Below are positions 32,772 through 44,263 of a stretch of DNA of 64,000 nucleotides, one piece after another (the stretch's first letter is position 1; the number at the start of each line of letters is the position of its first letter). The stretch is from Callorhinus ursinus (taxonomy: Eukaryota; Chordata; Mammalia; Carnivora; Otariidae), in assembly GCF_003265705.1 (NCBI RefSeq), contig NW_020312968.1, forward strand, positions 10,248,138-10,312,137. The letters run 5' to 3'. The translations under genes were made by a program, and so were the position numbers. The notes under the pieces were generated by a model that saw only the letters and a program-made list of their open reading frames with translations, was not told the DNA's origin and did not search any database.

Positions 32772-32952
32772 GGGGCGCCTGGGTGGCTCAGTCAGTTAAA
32801 TGGCTGCCTTCAGCTCAGGTCATGATCGTGGGGTCCTGGGATCGAGCCCCACGTCGGGCTCCCTGCTCAGTGAGGAGTCTGCTGCTTCCTCTCCCTCTGC
32901 CCCTCTCCCTGCTCATGCGCTCTCTCTCAAATAAATAAAATCTTTTAAAAAA
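32772..32952 (+). mobile_element. SINEC
   Basis: A complete plus-strand SINE. The target duplication 'ggaatactgattaga' / 'ggagtactgattaga' lies at 32757-32771 and 32953-32967 with one mismatch. Confidence 0.95.
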
Positions 32953-33034
32953 GGAGTACTGATTAGATACTGTAAAGCAAAAATGTCTTTAGAAATGACC
33001 CAATTCCATATTTTTCCCAATCCCTCCCGATTAT

Positions 33035-33175
33035 GAAGGTAAAACACCTCTGGACCCTCGGGTGACTTACGTACCTGAAGTCTTACAACTAGTAGACAAC
33101 TGAGCCAACCCATAGCTTGAACTCAGATCGTGTGACATTTACGGCCTGGGCCCCTCCCATGATACCACAGAGTCC
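33035..33175 (+). mobile_element. MIR SINE fragment
   Basis: Sense 3' half of MIR: 'ggtgacttacgtacctgaag', 'cttacaactagtagacaact' and 'catagcttgaactcagatcg'. Confidence 0.7.
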
Positions 33176-34544
33176 TAGAGTCAGGGACGAATGAACTTCG
33201 TAAGGAAATACTCCATAAGGAAAGGGCAAGTCTTACTGTGCACACCTACACTACTTGCTAAATAAATATTTGCTGGCATTATATCATCGTTTTATGACAT
33301 GCAAACAAGTCCGTTGCTAAAGCAGCGCTGGTGACTTTGTCACTGCCACTGAACCTGAGTCTGGGTTACAAAGGTTGTCCACCTGCATTGCAAAGGAGCT
33401 CACCTCCCGAGACTGTCAAGGTGAAACTTTATCAGCAGGCACCTCTAACCTTAAGCTGGGCATCTCTGTGACTACAGAGAAGAAATGGGCTATTCTGTCT
33501 TCTACTGTTGCTAACTACACACATTAACAGCCACTTAACCTCCATCCCGTGGCATCATGCTCTATTAGAATGACTTGACATTTACCCAGCCCCAAGGCAC
33601 GTATATAGAGAGTAGCCTGCAAACCTTCTTTAGAAGCAGCCCTACCTGAAAGGCTTTAAGTACTTCCTGTCTGTAAACATGAAGCTGGTTAGGAACAAAG
33701 CAGCATCTTCATCTGACAAAAGGATCAGTTCTACAATCTTGCACCTCTTAAGGAAGAAAATCCAGACACTTGATGCACACACGTGTCCAGAGCAGCCTGG
33801 GGCCACACAGGAGTGGCCTCCTAGTTCACTCTGCTTATCTCAAGCTGGCTGGGCTGGGAGAGCTTTCTAGGCAAGGGGTGGGGAGGTGGCCTCCAAGGAC
33901 AGAGGGGCAGAGGACGACTGGCCACAGGTGGCAAGTGAAAGACCTGTTTTTCAGATAAGCGAAGAGACTCCCCCCTGATCCCAACCACGGCGGGGAGCTC
34001 ATTTCCTGCCCATGTGCTAACCAGAAACATAATACATGAACCCAAGATAGACTTACGGCAGGTGGACAGAGAGCAGGCAGGAGCCTGGACGATCGGGCAG
34101 TCGCCCTGCCACCCGGGCTGAGCAGTATTTAACTGAGACTTAGAACCTGAACCTAGCTGCAAAGCCTGGAGCATGCATAGGCAGGGCAGAGCTGGGAGTG
34201 CCTGAAATGAGCTGGAAAAATGCAAAAGTGCTGACCCCGGGAAGAATTCAAGGTAGAGGAAGCCCAAGGAGAAATTTAGGTAAGAGCAGGCTGAAAAGTA
34301 CTGCGACCTGAGGGGGTGCACCCAGTCCTCCCACCGAAATGATTTCGGGATTGAGGGAAGGCCTGGGAGGAGGCTGAAATGTACATGTTTCCATGTAAGT
34401 GCAGAATTCTGAAATATTTTAAAGGTTACGGGAAAGAATGTCATGTGAAGTGGCCTCTCTTCTTTGCTCTGTCAGTCAAAACAGGAGCGCCCCAAATGAA
34501 GCAAGAACCCTATTGACGGAGCCCTTAAGCACCAACCTCAACTC
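33176..34544. other. Unassigned, 1.4 kb, longest open frame
   Basis: No repeat family recognised. The longest ATG frame of the window (33821-34444, minus, 207 codons) lies here. It has no recognised domain, signal peptide or repeat structure, and a frame this long is within chance expectation for 64 kb read in six frames. Confidence 0.5.
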
Positions 34545-34840
34545 TGAGAATTTAATCTAAGGAAATAAGACAAAAGAAGCAAAAGGCTAGCTTGTATGAA
34601 GGTGTACAATACATTACATTCCATAAAAGCAAAAACAAAAATACTAGATCATATTTGATGACTAACGATAGGGATAAATTTGACGAGGCAAGGGTAAGCT
34701 GAGGCACGTAAAATACGCTCAACTCCTTTCGAATTGATGACATGAAGATATATATGCGGGGAAACTACATGTGAAGTTTAAAAATTCAAAATTAAATGTT
34801 CACTACGGATACAACTAAATCAAAATGGTGGTGATCAGGA
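34545..34840 (+). mobile_element. L1M-like fragment
   Basis: Diverged sense blocks such as 'tttaatctaaggaaataaga', 'attccataaaagcaaaaaca' and 'atgaagatatatatgcgggg' resemble old L1 3' sequence. The match is weak. Confidence 0.4.
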
Positions 34841-35164
34841 CGGAGCTGGAGGAAGTCAGTAATCAAGAGCTCATGTGGACCAGAATGGTCTGGGGTAGCC
34901 TGATGGGAGGATGCAGATGCAGAAGGCAAGGCCCCCTTAGGTAAAGTCACGGAGAACTTTCTGGGCTGGTCAAAGAGAGGCTCCACCTCATTCTGAAATC
35001 CCAAGGGGTGGGCCGGAACCCTCAACAAGAACAGATGTTGGTCTTGGTTGGTTGAGCAAAAGGGGCTCAAGTGCAGTGCTCAATTAACCTTGGATTAAAG
35101 GGAAAATAAGTGGTCTCATAGGACCCTGAAGGAGGCAGATCTCAAAGAATTTGCAGATTTTGTA
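34841..35164. other. Unassigned sequence
   Basis: No recognisable feature. A 92-codon minus frame (34792-35070) is unsupported. Confidence 0.5.
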
Positions 35165-35292
35165 TTTTTAAAAAGACTTTATTTATTTATTTGAGAGAGA
35201 GAATGAGAATGAGAGATAGAGAGAGAGAGAGAGAGCGCATGAGAGTGGGGAGGGCCAAAGGGAGAAGCAGACTCCCCGCTGAGCAGGGAGCC
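35165..35292 (-). mobile_element. SINEC, 5'-truncated, joined to L1
   Basis: The tail and body are present in reverse orientation: 'gactttatttatttatttga', a GA-rich repeat, then 'agcagactccccgctgagca'. The SINE stops abruptly after 'ggagcc' with its whole tRNA-like head missing, and L1 3' sequence begins at the next base. Confidence 0.93.
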
Positions 35293-35421
35293 AAGGAGGG
35301 CACGTATTGTATGGAGCGCTGGGTGTTATACAAAAACAATGAATCGTGGATCACTACATCAAAAACTAACGAGGGACTGTATGGTGACTAACATAATAAA
35401 ATAAAATTAAATGAAAAAAAG
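35293..35421 (+). mobile_element. L1 3' terminus, short insertion
   Basis: The blocks 'aaggagggcacgtattgtat', 'gcgctgggtgttatacaaaa', 'atcactacatcaaaaactaa' and 'gtgactaacataataaaata', then an A-rich tail, match recent caniform L1 3' ends. It is 5'-truncated to about 129 bp and abuts a truncated SINE head-to-head. Confidence 0.85.
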
Positions 35422-35624
35422 AACTTTCCGATTAAAAGAGAACTGAGCCCCTTTCACAGAGGGCCTGTAATGGTTTGTTTAATCCAGAAAAATCTGGAAG
35501 GTTCCATTTAGTCTAGAAATTTGGCCAACTAACTGAAGAGCAGGAGGACAAACTTGTAAATGCCTGAGGAGAACACGAGAGCGGGAATGGGGCAGGGTGA
35601 TTAACGTCACCCCACCCGTTTCCT

Positions 35625-35795
35625 TCCCCAACTTTCAGATAAGAAAACTCACACCCAGAAAGGCGATGCCGACTGCTTGCCCAGGATGACAACTAAGCTA
35701 GTTTACGGTAGTGCCAGAGGAGGCACCCAGATCTTTGCCTCTCGTTCGGGCAGTGTTTGCATTCTTCCATGCTCCCTTCTCCACCATATGTAGCC
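35625..35795 (+). mobile_element. MIR SINE fragment
   Basis: Sense MIR blocks: 'tttcagataagaaaactcac', 'ctgcttgcccaggatgacaa', 'ctagtttacggtagtgcc' and 'cacccagatctttgcctctc'. Confidence 0.75.
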
Positions 35796-36382
35796 CTCAG
35801 TATCCTCCCACCATACAGGAATTAAACTTGAAACAACTATTCTCACTAGGTAAGTATTAATTGCTTTTATCTTTAATGGGGGAAATTCAGGAACACCGTA
35901 AGAGGAGGAAAATCAACTGCAGTTTCACTTCTCAAAGCAACCTCGGTTTTTAAAAATTCTCATTATTTCTGTTAAATGTAGGGTTTGGGCCCATTTTCAT
36001 AGTTGGCAAATATTTGTTTCATGGCGTGAATATTTATTCTATAGGTTTAGCCAGCCCATTCAACTTCGTGTTGTCAGCCACATAAAATATAGGACTTTTT
36101 ATGATTTTCATCCAAGTCCTTGGATCTTTCTTACGTGGGGGGCCGTGCTTAACATCTGAAGGCCCGCCACTGGGAACTTCTTTCTAAGCCGTCACTCAAT
36201 CATTAACTGTGCTATGGCATATGAACAGACTCAGCTGTGAATGTTCTGGATTGTTCTGCCATCCTCCAGACACGTGAGAGGTTTCTGTCAAATGCTTCTG
36301 GGTCTATGGCTCTCTCTTCCAATCTAGAACACTTATCTAAAAAGGCAATGTGATAAATGGGTGACTACACGGTAGTAAATTT
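35796..36382. other. Unassigned sequence
   Basis: No repeat or exon recognised. It appears continuous with 36594-37194 across the SINE. Confidence 0.5.
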
Positions 36383-36575
36383 TTTTTTTTTAAAGATTTT
36401 ATTTATTTATTTGAGAGAGAGAATGAGAGATAGAGAGCACGGGAGGGAAGAGGGTCAGAGGGAGAAGCAGACTCCCTGCTGAGCAGGGAGCCTGATGTGG
36501 GACTCGATCCCGAGACTCCAGGATCATGACCTGAGCCGAAGGCAGTCGCTTAACCAACTGAGCCACCCAGGTGCC
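36383..36575 (-). mobile_element. SINEC, well-preserved duplication
   Basis: A complete minus-strand SINE with an exact 18-bp target duplication 'ctacacggtagtaaattt' at 36365-36382 and 36576-36593. Its body has the 'agactccctgctgagcaggg' and 'cgagactccaggatcatgac' variants. Confidence 0.97.
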
Positions 36576-36593
36576 CTACACGGTAGTAAATTT

Positions 36594-37194
36594 ATGCTAG
36601 TTTCTAGGGATCAATGCCACCTCTTCTATGGGTTTTAAATCACTTACAAGATGGTAATTCGCAATTTTTGCAAGGGAACATTTCATACATTGACTGTGTC
36701 AGGAATTCAACTCTTTCAAACGTTGCACAGAACAACATTTGCATGTTTCTGGTCTTTTGGAACATCTCCCACTCTCCGAGATTTACTCAACGGTCATTGG
36801 CAGTGGCTCAAAGGTGCTATCTGCTAACTCCTTCAACACCCTTAGATATGATCTAGTATGGCCTAGAGATGTGAACTTATTCAGGTTACCTACATGTTCT
36901 TTCATTGTCTTCCACATCCCTCTTAATTAATCCCTTTTCATTTTGAAGATCATTGTTCTCTTTGCTGAGAACTGAAAGCAAAATAGTTCTGTATATGTCA
37001 TGTATTAATGTCAGCCTTATGCTCTAATGCAAGAGTCTGTCCCTGTCTCCATTCTTCTAGCTTCAGATACAGCTAAAAAGCAAAACAAACTAAAACGCTA
37101 TTGTAAAATACGAAGAACATACCACACACCGTACACACTCAACCACGCACCTGCACATACACCAAAAAGATTCAACCTAACCAGTAAAGAAATT
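36594..37194. other. Unassigned sequence
   Basis: No repeat family recognised. Frames of 80 and 63 codons overlap at 36614-36930. The sequence is unusually free of transposon landmarks for this window. Confidence 0.5.
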
Positions 37195-37525
37195 AATGCC
37201 ACTATGAAATGTCATCTTGTAGCAAGCCATGGAAACACACCTTTAAAAAGCACGCTGGTGAGTCGGTAGGGAAATGGACATACCCATTGGACTTACGATA
37301 ATGTAACCGTGGTATCTGGAGAGCAAATACCTAAGATGTTTATGCCCTCTGGAAACCAGGAAACCTATACCTGACATGTTTATCTTAAGGGACACGTTCT
37401 GAAACAAATCTGAAATAAAAGAAGGTTCAGGTATACAAATACGTCTTTTGGGAATATCCTAATAGCCCCAAACTGGATACAGTTTAAATATCCAACATTG
37501 GGAATCGTTAAATGAACTACAAAAC
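37195..37525 (+). mobile_element. L1M-like fragment
   Basis: The blocks 'cactatgaaatgtcatcttg', 'tcctaatagccccaaactgg' and 'gggaatcgttaaatgaacta' follow the order of an old L1 ORF2 3' segment in sense orientation. Diverged. Confidence 0.5.
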
Positions 37526-37529
37526 GCCC

Positions 37530-37985
37530 ACTGTGATAGGCCAAATAATGCCTCCTCCCAAAGATGTCCAAATCCTGATACCCAGAACGTGGGAGTATGC
37601 TGCTTTACGTGGTAAAAGGAACTTTGTAAACATGATGAGGTTAAGGATTTTGAGATGGGGAGATTATCCTGGATTATCCAAGTGGGCCCAATGCAGACAC
37701 AACAGAAACAGAGGTTAGAGACTAAGAGATGAGATTTGAAGTTGCTATGCTACTGGCTTTAAAGACAGAGGAAAGGGTCCTACATCAAAGCACGTGGAGG
37801 CCTCCAGAAGCTGGAAAAGGCAAGAAAACATTCTTTCCTAGAGGCTTCAGAAGGGACACAGCCCTGCCAAGACCTCAACTTTAGGAATTCTGACTTCCAG
37901 AACCATAAGAGAATAAATTCGCGTCCTTCTAAGCCACTAAATTTACGGTAAATTTTCACAGCAGCAACAGGGAATTGATACACTA
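37530..37985 (+). mobile_element. MaLR LTR (MLT1-like)
   Basis: A nearly complete MLT1-type LTR. The blocks run 'gataggccaaataatgcctc', 'ggattatccaagtgggccca', 'caaagcacgtggaggcctcc', 'cctagaggcttcagaaggga', 'ttctgacttccagaaccata' and 'ctaagccactaaatttacgg'. The LTR is solo, with no internal retroviral region. It lies beside an L1M fragment and may be inserted in it. Confidence 0.88.
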
Positions 37986-38169
37986 CTAGGCACCCACCAA
38001 AAGTGATCGAACAGAGGACCACAGAGCAACTGAAGAATACCAACATGTGCAGATGGGAAAATAGTATGCACAACAATTACTACTCTTGATACAAATACTT
38101 GAAACAAATAGATCAAGATTCACAGAAACAGATGAAAATATACCAATAGACTAAAAGACCTTGTAACGG

Positions 38170-38480
38170 TCCCCCTGCTTTTGCCCTCGAGTTCTTAGCA
38201 CCCAGGGTAGCCAGAGTGGTTCTTTTCAAAAATGAAATCAGATTACCTTACTCCTCTGCTCAAAACCCTCTAATAGGCAATTGTCTTCTCAAAGAAAAAG
38301 CTCAAGTCTCAAGGAGGATTTACAAAGCCCAGGTCCATGGCAGTGCATGGCCCTGGGAAGAGGCACTCAGCCGTACTATACGTGACTGGCATCCGCACAA
38401 GTATGGGGTACCCCCCAGCCAGGCACGTGCAGGCTCCTACTCACTCCATCTCTCTGGCCTTCCCACCTGGTAGCATCAGC
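38170..38480 (+). mobile_element. L2 LINE 3' region
   Basis: Sense L2 blocks: 'gccagagtggttcttttcaa', 'atcagattaccttactcctc', 'tgctcaaaaccctctaatag', 'aaagctcaagtctcaaggag' and 'actcactccatctctctggc'. The 85-codon frame at 38216-38473 belongs to the LINE remnant. Confidence 0.8.
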
Positions 38481-38484
38481 AAAT

Positions 38485-39530
38485 AAGGAGGTGCGAAAAC
38501 AAGCAAACAAAACTCCACAGGGATGGGGGAATGTTGAGGAATACAGGAGTGAACAGAGGGAGGAAACAAAGAAAGGGGCCAAAGCTGGAACAGTCTGAGC
38601 AAGAAAGTAAGGCAGTACTGGATTATAACTCAAAGTATAACTTAAAGGAGTCCACAGTGACATAAATGAGTGACTGAATAAACAAACGGGGGGGAGAATA
38701 GACAAATCTCCCATGCAGAAGAATTCCACATAATTCTCTGTGTGTGCGTTTTTCTAAGATTTTAAATAATCTCTACCCAATGTGGGGCTTGAAGTCTGGT
38801 CCCGAGATCAAGAGTCATATGCTCCACCAACTAGGCCAGCCAGGCGCCCCAGAATTCCACATAATTCTTACAGATACTCCTCCTTCAAGGAAGAGGACTA
38901 TAACTCCCTACTCTTAAAGTGTGGGCTGCACATAGTGACTTCCTTCCAAAGAGGACAGTCTGGAAAAGGGGAGGAAAGAAAGGGTAATGCTATAGTGGAG
39001 AAATCTGACAAACACCGCTTCACCCGGGTAATCAAGATCAACATCAGCAGTGATGTCATGTTAATAGCATATGTAATCCTGATACAGTGTGATGAGAATG
39101 GCATATTATCTCCCTGAAACACATTACCCCCATCTAATCATGAGAAAACATTCAACAAATCCCCATTGAGAGACATCCTGTAACACACCGGACAGCAATT
39201 CTCCAAACTGTCAAGGTCATCAAAAACAAGGACAATCTGAGAAATTGTTCACAATTACTACGGACCTACGGAGACGTGACAACTAAATGTAATGTGGTAT
39301 CCTAGATGTGACCCTGGAACAAAAAAAGGGCAATAGGGAAAACAGCAAATGTGAATAAAGTATGGACTTCAGTCAATAATACCATATAGATGTTGGTTCA
39401 TGAACTGGGATGAATGTACCATGCTAATGTAAGATAATGACAAAGGAAAAATGAGTGTTTCCCATGCTCTGTACTATATTCTCGAGAATTCTCTAAATCT
39501 AAAAAAGTTCTAAAATGTTTGTTAAAAATA
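38485..39530 (+). mobile_element. L1M 3' UTR, split by a SINE
   Basis: Old L1 3' UTR landmarks run in order: 'gaatagacaaatctcccatg', 'gtgggctgcacatagtgact', 'tccttccaaagaggacagtc', 'taatcatgagaaaacattca', 'acgtgacaactaaatgtaat' and 'gatgtgaccctggaac'. The SINE at 38738-38850 interrupts it. Plus and minus frames of 111 and 74 codons here are incidental. Confidence 0.82.
38738..38850 (-). mobile_element. Short tRNA-like SINE in L1M
   Basis: Contains only the tRNA-like part ('ctctacccaatgtggggctt', 'cgagatcaagagtcatatgc', 'ccaggcgcccc') and a short reversed tail, without the CT-rich body. The 18-bp target duplication 'agaattccacataattct' is exact at 38720-38737 and 38851-38868. Confidence 0.93.
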
Positions 39531-40154
39531 ATTCCAACACCTCATCCACATTGTCTTCAAAGGTTCCTCCCTCTTACATATCATACACTAATTTTTCCTG
39601 AGTGGTTGGTGGTAAGTCCAATGTGGCAACTTCCTCAGTTGTATTCTGTGAAGTGACCCAAAAAAGCCAAAAGGTATTGGACTTTATTTTTAGGCCACTT
39701 AGCCACCCAGCAGAAGCTGGGACAGTCATCTGTTGCTTCTTCCAGTTACGCAGTGTGTGTCAACAAAATACCAACAGCCTCAGCCTCCAACTGTCTAGTT
39801 AGCAGAAGGTTCCCACAACCATCAAACCAATGGGCTTTCCCCTCTCCCCCTTTTTAATCTCGCCCAATGCTCTGTACAATGGTTTCTCCATCAGATTACA
39901 GCTTGCGGATAAGCATGTTCTTCCTTGTTCATCACTCCTGTTTCTCCTCTTTCCTTCCATAGACTGCAGAGACATTCTCATCCCTTTGTCTCAGGGCATT
40001 TGAACAGGAAGCCAAGGGAGCAGGTACCAGTCAGCACATTAAAAAATTCTATTTGGGAGAAAAGGGGTAGGATCTTCTCTATCCAGCGTACTTGCCACAT
40101 TCCGGACTCACCTGCCTGCTACCCACCAGTCCTCAGTGAACAAGTTCTTAACCA
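39531..40154. other. Unassigned sequence
   Basis: No repeat or exon recognised. Frames reach 84 codons only. Confidence 0.5.
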
Positions 40155-40459
40155 AGCCACAGAGATATGGGGGGTGTAGCTCTGAGCCTGTGCTCCTGTT
40201 GTCCTTCCCTCCCATCTGGAACATTTCTCCATTCTCTCGTTTATTCCAGCCGCAGTGCTCCGGCGTGCCTCCCACACGGGAGGGATCTTTCCCTTCCCTG
40301 CACTCTCAGAAACCCCATCTTATTTTGCACTCCCAGCCCCACTGACTGCGTTTCATGAGCTTATCTCCCCAACTCCACTGTAAGTTCCTTAATGGGATGA
40401 ACTCATCTATTTTCTGTATAACCTTTGCACACTGATCAAACTTGATCACTGATTAAACA
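40155..40459 (+). mobile_element. L2 LINE 3' region
   Basis: Sense L2 blocks: 'cctcccatctggaacatttc', 'ccccaactccactgtaagtt' and 'catctattttctgtataacc'. These correspond to the L2 'tgcctggaatg' and 'agactgtgagctcc' regions. Diverged. Confidence 0.6.
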
Positions 40460-40680
40460 TGAGCAAATATTTGAGTGCCTCCCATAGACGCCTCTCATAG
40501 ACTCCATTCCTACAACAACTCAATGAGGTGGGCACTCAATTACTCCCATTGTACAGCCAAAAACGCCGAGGAATAAAGCAGTTGAGTGGCTTTCCCAGGG
40601 TCACACGGAAGTTAGAGAGACAGAATGTGAAGCGAAATTCATACTCTTATCACCACAGCACATCCCACTGCCTCCCTACC
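40460..40680 (+). mobile_element. MIR SINE
   Basis: Sense MIR blocks: 'tacaacaactcaatgaggtg', 'ctcccattgtacagccaaaa', 'gagtggctttcccagggtca' and 'cttatcaccacagcac'. Much of the element is present. Confidence 0.85.
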
Positions 40681-41850
40681 AGTTCAATGATCCCTTACAG
40701 AGTCTAGGTATTTTAATAAGTGGTGATCTCAGAAGGAAAGTTAAAAATCCTTGGTCTAGCGGCCCCAAACTGACTGAGAAAATTTTTATTCAGTTGTTCC
40801 CCCCCCCCAAAACCTAAAAGTCACACAGAGTTTGTGTACAACATAGCCAACAGGACTTAAGGAAGACAGGGTTTATAAAAATTTCTTGAGGAAGCACCGA
40901 GGTTAGCCATCATTCTTCACATGTTGACCAGTTAGGAGGACTGACAGACACCGGCTGAACAAATGGAGAAAAATAAAATATGCACATCTGGACAGTTTAG
41001 ACTGCAACACCAGGCCAGCTCATACGCTTTGAGGAAACTGGGCAGAGACAAGGGATCGCGCCAGAGGAGTGACCAGTACCCAGCACCATACCGTGTGAGC
41101 ACGTACAACATACAGCAAGGTTCTCTTCAGCCATCTGCTTCTCATTTCCCACTGGCAATTTTGTGGTTGGATGATCAGCTTCTTAGATGATTTCTAAAAA
41201 TAAGCTACCACCAATTTAATTACCCAACTACATGAGTATTTGCAGTCACCTTGTGGCCTACACCAAAATTAAACACCCTTCCTTTCTATCACAAGGAAGA
41301 AGGGGCTGACCTCCTCAGCAGGTGCAAAGCATCAAAACTGGTGCAAGGCTCCCATTTCTCCATCATCATCACGAGCAGCACCACCAGACGAGGAGCGTAA
41401 AGAACATGTGCACCCCGAGCAGGCAAGCACTCACTGGTAACGCCCACTCCACACCACCAACACGTACCACCAGGCTTTGCCAAAGGGGCAGGCGAACCTC
41501 TCTGCTCTGCGGCGTTCTTGACGTCTTTCTCCATACCAGCTGCATCTTAACTCAGCTCTCCCAGAGAGCCTTGCCCAGGAAAAACACGGACCTTCCTATA
41601 CCTGCTAGATGTGTTCATTCTTTTCTTTAGGCCCCACTATTTTCTGCTTACCAGACCCAACTGTCTGGGTTTAGCTATCAGACTTGAGACCAGCGCCTCC
41701 TCTTCTGATGTCCTTTTCTCAAACGGGAGGTGGCCATAGTTCTGAGTTTCTGAACAAATATGAATGAGAAATGAGACATACCATCACTGATCCCCAGGTG
41801 GACTGAAGGTATTTCTGACTAGCAAAGCCCAAGTTAGAAATGGTAAGGGA
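40681..41850. other. Unassigned, 1.2 kb
   Basis: No gene recognised. A C run lies at about 40800-40809. Sequence at 41520-41680 is faintly L2-like ('cagctctcccagagagcctt') but not assignable. Frames of 102 and 81 codons overlap on opposite strands at 41289-41630. Confidence 0.5.
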
Positions 41851-42042
41851 GGGGCGCCTGGGTGGCTCAGTCCTTAAGCGGCTGCCTTCGGCTCAGGTCA
41901 TGATCCCAGGGTCCTGGGATGGAGCCTCGCATCGGGCTCCCTGCTCAGCGGGAGGCCTGCTTCTCCCTCTCCCACTCCCCCTACTTGTGTTCCCTCTCTC
42001 ACTCTCTCTGTCAAATAAATAAAATCTTAAAAAAAAAAAAAA
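41851..42042 (+). mobile_element. SINEC
   Basis: A complete plus-strand SINE close to consensus with an A tail. The target duplication is short ('ggtaagg', near 41842-41848 and 42043-42049). It is the only plus-strand SINE between 35 and 60 kb. Confidence 0.95.
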
Positions 42043-42984
42043 GGTAAGGAAATGAATCTCCTTTGAATCCCAAATAAGCCCAAACCCAAATGATTAGTTT
42101 CAGACACTCTTGAACCACACCACGTGACAAACAAACAAAATTGATTCATGTAACTCAAACAGTCAGCATGATTTTGGACTAAAGAGAATTGTTTTGGACA
42201 AAGTTTTATTTATTAGAAAATGAACACAAGACCCTAATTCCCTCAAGGAACTTACAGTCCAGCCGGGCAGATAAGACATGCCTGCAAATTAACTGAAAAT
42301 ACACACTGAAGAGTGCTAGGTCCATAAAAGAAGTATAAATAAAATATTACCTCCTCCACCTATTTACTACAATGTCACGAGAAAGATTTCAAGAGCTTCT
42401 AGAAGCAACTCTACCTTGGACTGGTTCAAGCATAGGAGCCCCGGAAGCGGAGGACGAGCCAGAAGTTGCCAGAAGCCAGCTCGCTCCTTTCCTAGTCTCC
42501 TTGCATCCACGTGATAAAAAGAGTTGCAATCTGTTTATTATGAAATACTTCCTGAAATACTGTGAAGAATAGGCCACTTTGCGAAGGCAAAGAGCATAAC
42601 TCAAACATGTTAATGCTTTTTGAAGTGTGGCTCTCTCACTGAGCAATTTCACAGCATGGGTAAGACTTGTGCACCAGCCTGGTCTTCAGATCTGGAGAGA
42701 ACAGCTAGCAGACGGGCAACCTCCAAGCCTTACTTTGGAGCCGGGAGGCTGGCTTGACCCCAACCCCCACCACCCTCAACATTGTTGCCACCATTCTTTC
42801 AACTGCATTATCTTCCCCTAATTCACAGTGCCCGGCTCCACTAATCTATTTAAATTCCTCGAGGGCAAGGCCCACTCATTCCTTTTGCAAATCCCTCCCC
42901 ACCCCACCCCCACTCTCAATGTTATCCCCTTTGCCCTCAGCTTAAGATCTGTTATAAAAAGCACATAAAGAGTGAAACGAAGTA
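42043..42984. other. Unassigned sequence
   Basis: No exon recognised. 'atttaaattcctcgagggca' at about 42849-42868 may be an L2 3' scrap. Confidence 0.45.
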
Positions 42985-43110
42985 ATATTTACCTAGTTCC
43001 TACTGCCCATCTTCCTTTATTTCAGCTAATTTTCTCAAAAATCCACCGAAGTGGGCAACATTGGTCTCATTTTAGAGGCTGTTCTTTACTGGGAAGACAA
43101 GGGAGTTGGT
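42985..43110 (+). mobile_element. MIR-like fragment
   Basis: Weak sense MIR order: 'aatatttacctagttcctac', 'gctaattttctcaaaaatcc', 'tggtctcattttagaggctg'. Low confidence. Confidence 0.4.
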
Positions 43111-44085
43111 TCATCTTGGATCCCTGTCCCTTGTACACAATGCAATGTCAGGTGCAAACCTCTCCTCACTTTCCCCTGCAAAATGGACACATTCCATCCA
43201 GACATGAGAAGTATCAGAAATCCTACAGGTGGGACAGATACTCATAAACCAGTGCTAAACTGAGACACTGCAACTTTCAGACATCAAGAGTTAGTCTAGA
43301 ACAGCCTTGAAGATTCTAAAGCAGCACTCATACATGACACATGACCTTTGAAACTAAATTATCGCACATATTCAAAAGGGTCCATAGACTTGGGCTAAAG
43401 GTAACTTTCCTTAACAGGAATGGCCATGGAGGTAATATCTGTTCACCTGTTAATGATTGAAGGATAAATAAGAAGGAGTAGCTTCTAACTAAGATTGTAA
43501 AGGAAGTGGCCAAGTCTCACCCCCTTCTCAGGGATAATTCTCATGAACAAAGGAGATAAACTGGAGCAACACTGTAAATTCCAAACAATCAAGAAATCCA
43601 TGATCCCTTTCCTGCTTCCCTTCTGGCTGATCTGTATTCGTATTTAGTGTATATATAAAATGGGTAGGACCCATTTTAAGCACCCACTAAAATCCTTGGA
43701 ATTTATTGTCAGTTCCAGTACACCTGATGTGACAAGCACAAGAGTTTTATTTCTCAACATAATCCAGGTCAAATTCCATTCCAATGACTCCTGTGAGCTT
43801 CCTGAAATTCTCTGCTTTTCCTCGAGTTTAGTTGTCTATCATCGTACTTAAAAAGTGCAATATTGGTTAACAATTGAGAAATTTGTTTTCTATGTACAGA
43901 TTTTAAAAATGTAATTGGATATGGGCTATTATACTAGATCTAAAACCTTCTTTTAAGAAATTTTTTAATCCAAAAGTAAATCTCATCTTCTGAAATGGCT
44001 CATTTTTTAGGAACCGATACTAGTCCCAATTAGGCTTGCGGGGTATTTCTTCAGTTGTCCTATCCTCACCTTTATGTTTTTTGGG
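43111..44085. other. Unassigned, about 1 kb
   Basis: No repeat family or exon recognised. Confidence 0.5.
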
Positions 44086-44263
44086 TTTTTTTTTTTTTTA
44101 AGATTTTATTTATTTGACAGAGAGAGACAGCGAGAGAGGGAACGCAAGCAGAGGGATTGGGAGAGGGAGAGAAGGTTCCCCGCTGAGCAGGAAGCCTGAT
44201 GTGGGGCTCGATCCTGGGACCCTGGGATCATGACCTGAGCCGACTGAGCCACCCAGACGCCCC
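44086..44263 (-). mobile_element. SINEC with internal deletion
   Basis: A minus-strand SINE lacking about 17 bases between 'acctgag' and 'ccgactgagcc'. The missing stretch lies between the tRNA-like A and B boxes and is flanked by a CCGA repeat in the consensus, so microhomology deletion is likely. No clear target duplication seen. Confidence 0.92.

Noticed and set aside
33821..34444. 207-codon minus-strand open frame, the longest in the window
   Set aside because: It has no recognised domain, no supporting splice or promoter context and low-complexity leucine/proline/serine-rich stretches. A frame of this length is within chance expectation for 64 kb in six frames.
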